Shown piece after piece: positions 23,172 through 25,784 of a stretch of 25,784 nucleotides of DNA. The notes beneath the pieces are model-generated. The model was not told the DNA's origin. It worked only from the letters and a program-made list of their open reading frames with translations, and did not search any database. Source of the DNA: Sulfidibacterium sp964473395 (GTDB lineage Bacteria > Bacteroidota > Bacteroidia > Bacteroidales > F082). The stretch is taken from contig CAYYOW010000023.1 of NCBI GenBank assembly GCA_964473395.1, positions 1-25,784 on the forward strand, given 5' to 3'. Within the stretch, counting starts at the first letter, position 1; each line of letters starts with the position of its first letter. A program made the translations under genes and the position numbers.

Positions 23172-24089
23172 ATGGCAGCGATTAGTATTCGAAATATTTC
23201 AAAGTTTTACGGAGACCAAAAAGTTCTGGACAATGTCCATCTTGAGGTTGACAAAGGTAAGGTCGTTGGCCTGCTCGGCCCCAATGGTGCCGGCAAATCG
23301 ACACTGATGAAGATTCTTACCTCTTTTATCCCGCCTTATGAAGGCCAGGCACGTATTCTGGGGATGGATGTACAAACCGAAGCCTTGAAAATAAGGAATC
23401 TCATTGGCTATTTACCGGAAAATAATCCGTTGTATCCCGAAATGTACGTACGTGAATACCTGGGCTTTGTGCTGGAAATGTATGCTACCGAATTCTCTGT
23501 GAAAAAGCGCGTGGACGAAGTGGTTGAGCTTACAGGTCTGGAGCAGGAACAGCATAAAATAATAGGGGCGCTGTCCAAAGGTTACCGGCAGCGGGTGGGG
23601 CTGGCACAGGCACTGATTCATGATCCGCCGGTGCTGATTTTGGATGAGCCGACAACCGGTCTGGATCCTAACCAACTAACTGGTATCCGGGCGGTAATTT
23701 CCGAATTGGCAAAGGAAAAGGCTATATTGCTTTCCACACATATTATGCAGGAGGTGGAAGCCGTTTGCGACCGCGTGGTGATTATCCACAAAGGTAAGGT
23801 GGTAGCCGATGACAAGGTGGAACTGATTTCGCGAAAAGCAGTTTCTTCCAATAGCTATCATCTTGAGTTGAAAGAAAAAGTACCGGAAGAAAGCTTTATG
23901 AAAATTACCGGAATTGCTTTTGCAGAAGCTTTATCGGAAACCGAGTGGCTATTACATGCTGATACAGAAATGGATCTTCGCGAAGAGATCTTTAAGTTTG
24001 CCGTTGCCAATGGGTTAAATATTCTCTCTCTTTCAAAAAACAAAGAAAAAATGGAGAATATTTTCCAATTGCTGACAAAAGATTCCTGA
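23172..24089 (+). CDS. gldA: GldA-like ABC transporter ATP-binding protein
   Basis: This 305-residue ATPase has Walker A GPNGAGKST (36-44), the signature LSKGYRQR (134-141), Walker B VLILDEP (154-160) and H-loop STH (H190). The Q-loop glutamine is replaced in YLPENNPLYPE (81-90), a pattern typical of the Bacteroidota GldA group, which pairs with membrane proteins GldF/GldG in gliding species and has homologues in non-gliding ones. The start at 23172 is chosen because the family N-terminus (ISIRNISKFYG) follows at once and a -7 box lies just upstream; an in-frame upstream extension would overlap the GH31 gene. No permease gene is adjacent, as is common for dispersed gld genes. A generic ABC-2 type exporter ATPase is the alternative. 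Confidence 0.82.
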   Translation: MAAISIRNISKFYGDQKVLDNVHLEVDKGKVVGLLGPNGAGKSTLMKILTSFIPPYEGQARILGMDVQTEALKIRNLIGYLPENNPLYPEMYVREYLGFVLEMYATEFSVKKRVDEVVELTGLEQEQHKIIGALSKGYRQRVGLAQALIHDPPVLILDEPTTGLDPNQLTGIRAVISELAKEKAILLSTHIMQEVEAVCDRVVIIHKGKVVADDKVELISRKAVSSNSYHLELKEKVPEESFMKITGIAFAEALSETEWLLHADTEMDLREEIFKFAVANGLNILSLSKNKEKMENIFQLLTKDS

Positions 24090-24182
24090 GAAAAAAAAGG
24101 GTGATGATAATTTTCCGGTTATAATCGGGATAATATTTAGCCATAATTTTTTACTGAATTTTCTTTTGATTGTTGTTTTTTG

Positions 24183-24190
24183 TATTTTTG
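24183..24190 (+). promoter_or_regulatory. -7 box for metK
   Basis: TATTTTTG, an exact TAnnTTTG, lies 138 bases upstream of the metK ATG. Transcription would start near 24195-24200, just before the structured leader. Confidence 0.55.
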
Positions 24191-24215
24191 TCGCACGTTC
24201 GTATAAATTTATGAA

Positions 24216-24262
24216 GTGGAAGGATTTGATTGATTGCAACCACAATAAAAAAATGCTAAACC
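24216..24262 (+). promoter_or_regulatory. SAM-II-like riboswitch in the metK leader
   Basis: The element has the order of conserved pieces known for SAM-II. Stem P1 is GTGG (24216-24219) with CCAC (24240-24243). The loop contains GATTTG (24223-24228) and TTGCAA (24234-24239). Downstream come ATAAA (24245-24249) and GCTAAA (24255-24260). A pseudoknot can form between GG-TTTG of the loop (24222-24228, skipping A24224) and CTAAACC (24256-24262). It sits between a -7 box and metK, the gene for SAM synthesis, which fits feedback control by SAM. It does not fit an S-box (SAM-I), whose multi-helix junction is absent. The aptamer ends 65 bases before the start codon, so the expression platform is unclear. 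Confidence 0.72.
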
Positions 24263-24327
24263 AATTTTTTACCTGCCGTCAATCATCGAACGCCACTGTT
24301 TGATGTTTAATTTAAAAAATTAGAAAT

Positions 24328-25623
24328 ATGTCTTATTATTTTACCTCGGAATCTGTTTCCGAAGGCCATCCCGATAAGGTAGCCGATCAGATATCGGATG
24401 CCGTTCTGGACGAAATGCTATGCCAGGACCCTGAATCAAAAGTAGCTTGCGAAACTATGGTGAGTACCGGGCTGGTGGTTATTGCCGGCGAGGTGAAAAC
24501 CAAAGCATGGATTGATTTACAGGAAGTAGCCCGCAAAACCATTGAAAGAATCGGATATACCAAAGCCGAATACCAATTTGACAGCAAATCGTGCGCTGTA
24601 ATTTCAGCTGTACATGAACAGTCGCCTGACATCAATCAGGGCGTGGAGCGTGCCTCAGAGGAAGATCAGGGAGCCGGCGATCAGGGTATGATGTTTGGCT
24701 ATGCCACCACCGAAACGGAAACACTTATGCCACTAACTTCTGAAATTGCCCATGAACTGTTGTGGGAGCTGGCTGGTATTCGTCGCGAAGGGGAGGTGAT
24801 GGCTTATCTGCGTCCCGACTCGAAATCGCAGGTAACATTAGAGTATAGCGACAATGGAAAGCCCATCAAGATTGATACGCTGCTTATTTCTACTCAACAT
24901 GATGATTTTGATGAAGAAAAAGCCATGCAGCAGAAGATTGCCGAAGATGTGGAAAAATATCTGATACCAAGAATTAAAGATAAGTTTCCCGAATATCTTT
25001 TCAACGGTTATCGGCTTCTGGTTAATCCGACCGGCAAATTTGTAATTGGCGGCCCTCACGGCGATACCGGGCTTACCGGACGAAAAATTATAGTGGATAC
25101 GTATGGTGGTCATGGCGCACACGGTGGTGGTGCTTTCTCGGGAAAAGATTCTTCAAAAGTGGACCGCTCCGGAGCGTATGCTGCCCGTCACATGGCCAAA
25201 AATATGGTGGCAGCAGGCGTGGCCGACCAAATGCTGGTGCAGGTGGCCTATGCCATTGGTGTGAGCAAGCCGGTGGGCTTTTACGTGAATACTTATGGCA
25301 CTGCCAAAGTGAAAGATAACAATGGTAACATCATGAAAGACAGCCAGATTGCCCGTGTTGCCGAAACAATTTTTGATTTACGTCCGTTTGCCATCGTGAA
25401 ACGTTTCGGACTGAAAAATCCTGTTTTTGAAAAAACAGCTTCTTACGGTCATTTCGGAAGAGATGTAGTGACGGAAGAGTTGGAAGTTTTTTATGAAGAC
25501 GAAACCACAATTTTCAAAGAAGAACGTAACGGACAAAAAATTTACGCCAAGCTTGTGAAATTTTTTGCCTGGGAAGAGCTGGACTATGTGGACAAAGTGA
25601 AAGCAGCGTTTAAACTGTCGTAA
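24328..25623 (+). CDS. metK: S-adenosylmethionine synthetase
   Basis: This 431-residue enzyme makes SAM from methionine and ATP. Conserved segments are SEGHPDKVADQISDAVLDE (11-29, ATP/methionine site), GAGDQGMMFGYA (115-126), GGPHGDTGLTGRK (241-253) and the loop GGGAFSGKDSSKVDRS (266-281). It is longer than the 384-residue E. coli enzyme; Bacteroidota MetK proteins are commonly around 420-430 residues. The ATG at 24328 starts directly at the family N-terminus. It appears monocistronic: own promoter, SAM-responsive leader candidate, and a terminator just downstream. Confidence 0.97.
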   Translation: MSYYFTSESVSEGHPDKVADQISDAVLDEMLCQDPESKVACETMVSTGLVVIAGEVKTKAWIDLQEVARKTIERIGYTKAEYQFDSKSCAVISAVHEQSPDINQGVERASEEDQGAGDQGMMFGYATTETETLMPLTSEIAHELLWELAGIRREGEVMAYLRPDSKSQVTLEYSDNGKPIKIDTLLISTQHDDFDEEKAMQQKIAEDVEKYLIPRIKDKFPEYLFNGYRLLVNPTGKFVIGGPHGDTGLTGRKIIVDTYGGHGAHGGGAFSGKDSSKVDRSGAYAARHMAKNMVAAGVADQMLVQVAYAIGVSKPVGFYVNTYGTAKVKDNNGNIMKDSQIARVAETIFDLRPFAIVKRFGLKNPVFEKTASYGHFGRDVVTEELEVFYEDETTIFKEERNGQKIYAKLVKFFAWEELDYVDKVKAAFKLS

Positions 25624-25631
25624 AGGCAAAT

Positions 25632-25664
25632 AAAAAAAGCCGGAGGTTTTCTTTCGGCTTTTTT
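25632..25664 (+). terminator. Rho-independent terminator of metK
   Basis: AAAAAAGCCG (25633-25642) pairs with CGGCTTTTTT (25655-25664); the inner loop may add weak pairs. It lies about 10 bases after the metK stop. Confidence 0.88.
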
Positions 25665-25738
25665 GCTTTCTCTGTGTCCAGCTATTGGCTTTCTGTGAGA
25701 TAAATCTTATGTCGAACTCAGGTTAGTAATTAAAGGTG

Positions 25739-25784
25739 TAAATTTGCATCTTCTTAAAGAATCTATGAAACTTTTAATTTAATG
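25739..25784 (+). promoter_or_regulatory. -7 box and possible start codon of the next gene
   Basis: TAAATTTG (25739-25746) is an exact TAnnTTTG. The window's last three bases are an ATG (25782-25784), which may begin the next gene. The earlier ATG at 25765 stops after five codons and is not a gene start. Confidence 0.35.

Noticed and set aside
24216..24262. S-box (SAM-I) riboswitch interpretation of the metK leader
   Set aside because: GCAACC and TGCTAAA resemble S-box pieces, but the four-helix junction and long P2/P3 arms are missing; the compact pseudoknot order fits SAM-II better.
1..25784. CRISPR arrays, tRNAs, rRNAs, insertion sequences, phage genes
   Set aside because: No regularly spaced repeats, cloverleaf or rRNA signatures, transposases or phage proteins were seen on either strand.

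Overview
The window comes from a member of the Bacteroidota. The evidence is a SusC/SusD/SusE operon, a secreted amylase with a type IX secretion (T9SS) C-terminal sorting domain, a GldA-type ABC ATPase, a short Bacteroidota-type AMP nucleosidase, and repeated TAnnTTTG boxes (the Bacteroidota -7 promoter element) a short distance upstream of start codons. I cannot place it more precisely than phylum. No tRNA, rRNA, CRISPR array, insertion sequence or phage gene was seen.

Layout. (1) Bases 1-1278 (+): 3' part of a TonB-dependent receptor. (2) 1344-10914 (-): an alpha-glucan (starch-type) utilization locus, consisting of susC, susD and susE-like genes in one tight operon, a strong terminator-like hairpin, then a separately promoted T9SS-exported multidomain GH13 amylase. 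(3) 10915-11508: a gene-free divergent control region with a LacI-type operator candidate. (4) 11509-15013 (+): an EamA transporter, rplU-rpmA with terminator, and amn-holA. (5) 15030-17599 (-): a short-chain dehydrogenase and a long-chain acyl-CoA synthetase, probably one operon. (6) 17600-18069: a gene-free stretch with a terminator, a GCAAACCG inverted repeat and another operator-like site. (7) 18070-23030 (-): a second alpha-glucan cluster, GH31 alpha-glucosidase, periplasmic GH13 and a LacI-family regulator. (8) 23172-25623 (+): gldA, then metK preceded by a leader that looks like a SAM-II riboswitch. The window ends on the ATG of what may be the next gene.

How the genes fit together (inference). 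The T9SS amylase would cut alpha-glucan at the cell surface. SusE and the unusual SusD would hold the glycan, SusC would import oligosaccharides, and the exported GH13 and GH31 enzymes would finish hydrolysis to glucose in the periplasm. The LacI-family protein is the obvious candidate regulator of both clusters. No cytoplasmic-membrane sugar transporter is present here.

The most unusual item is the SusD-like protein. It is about 190 residues longer than normal because a tandem pair of SusE-type starch-binding domains is inserted in it. The insert is closely related to the C-terminal half of the SusE encoded immediately downstream. The metK leader and the shared CAAACCG-type sites are the next most interesting.
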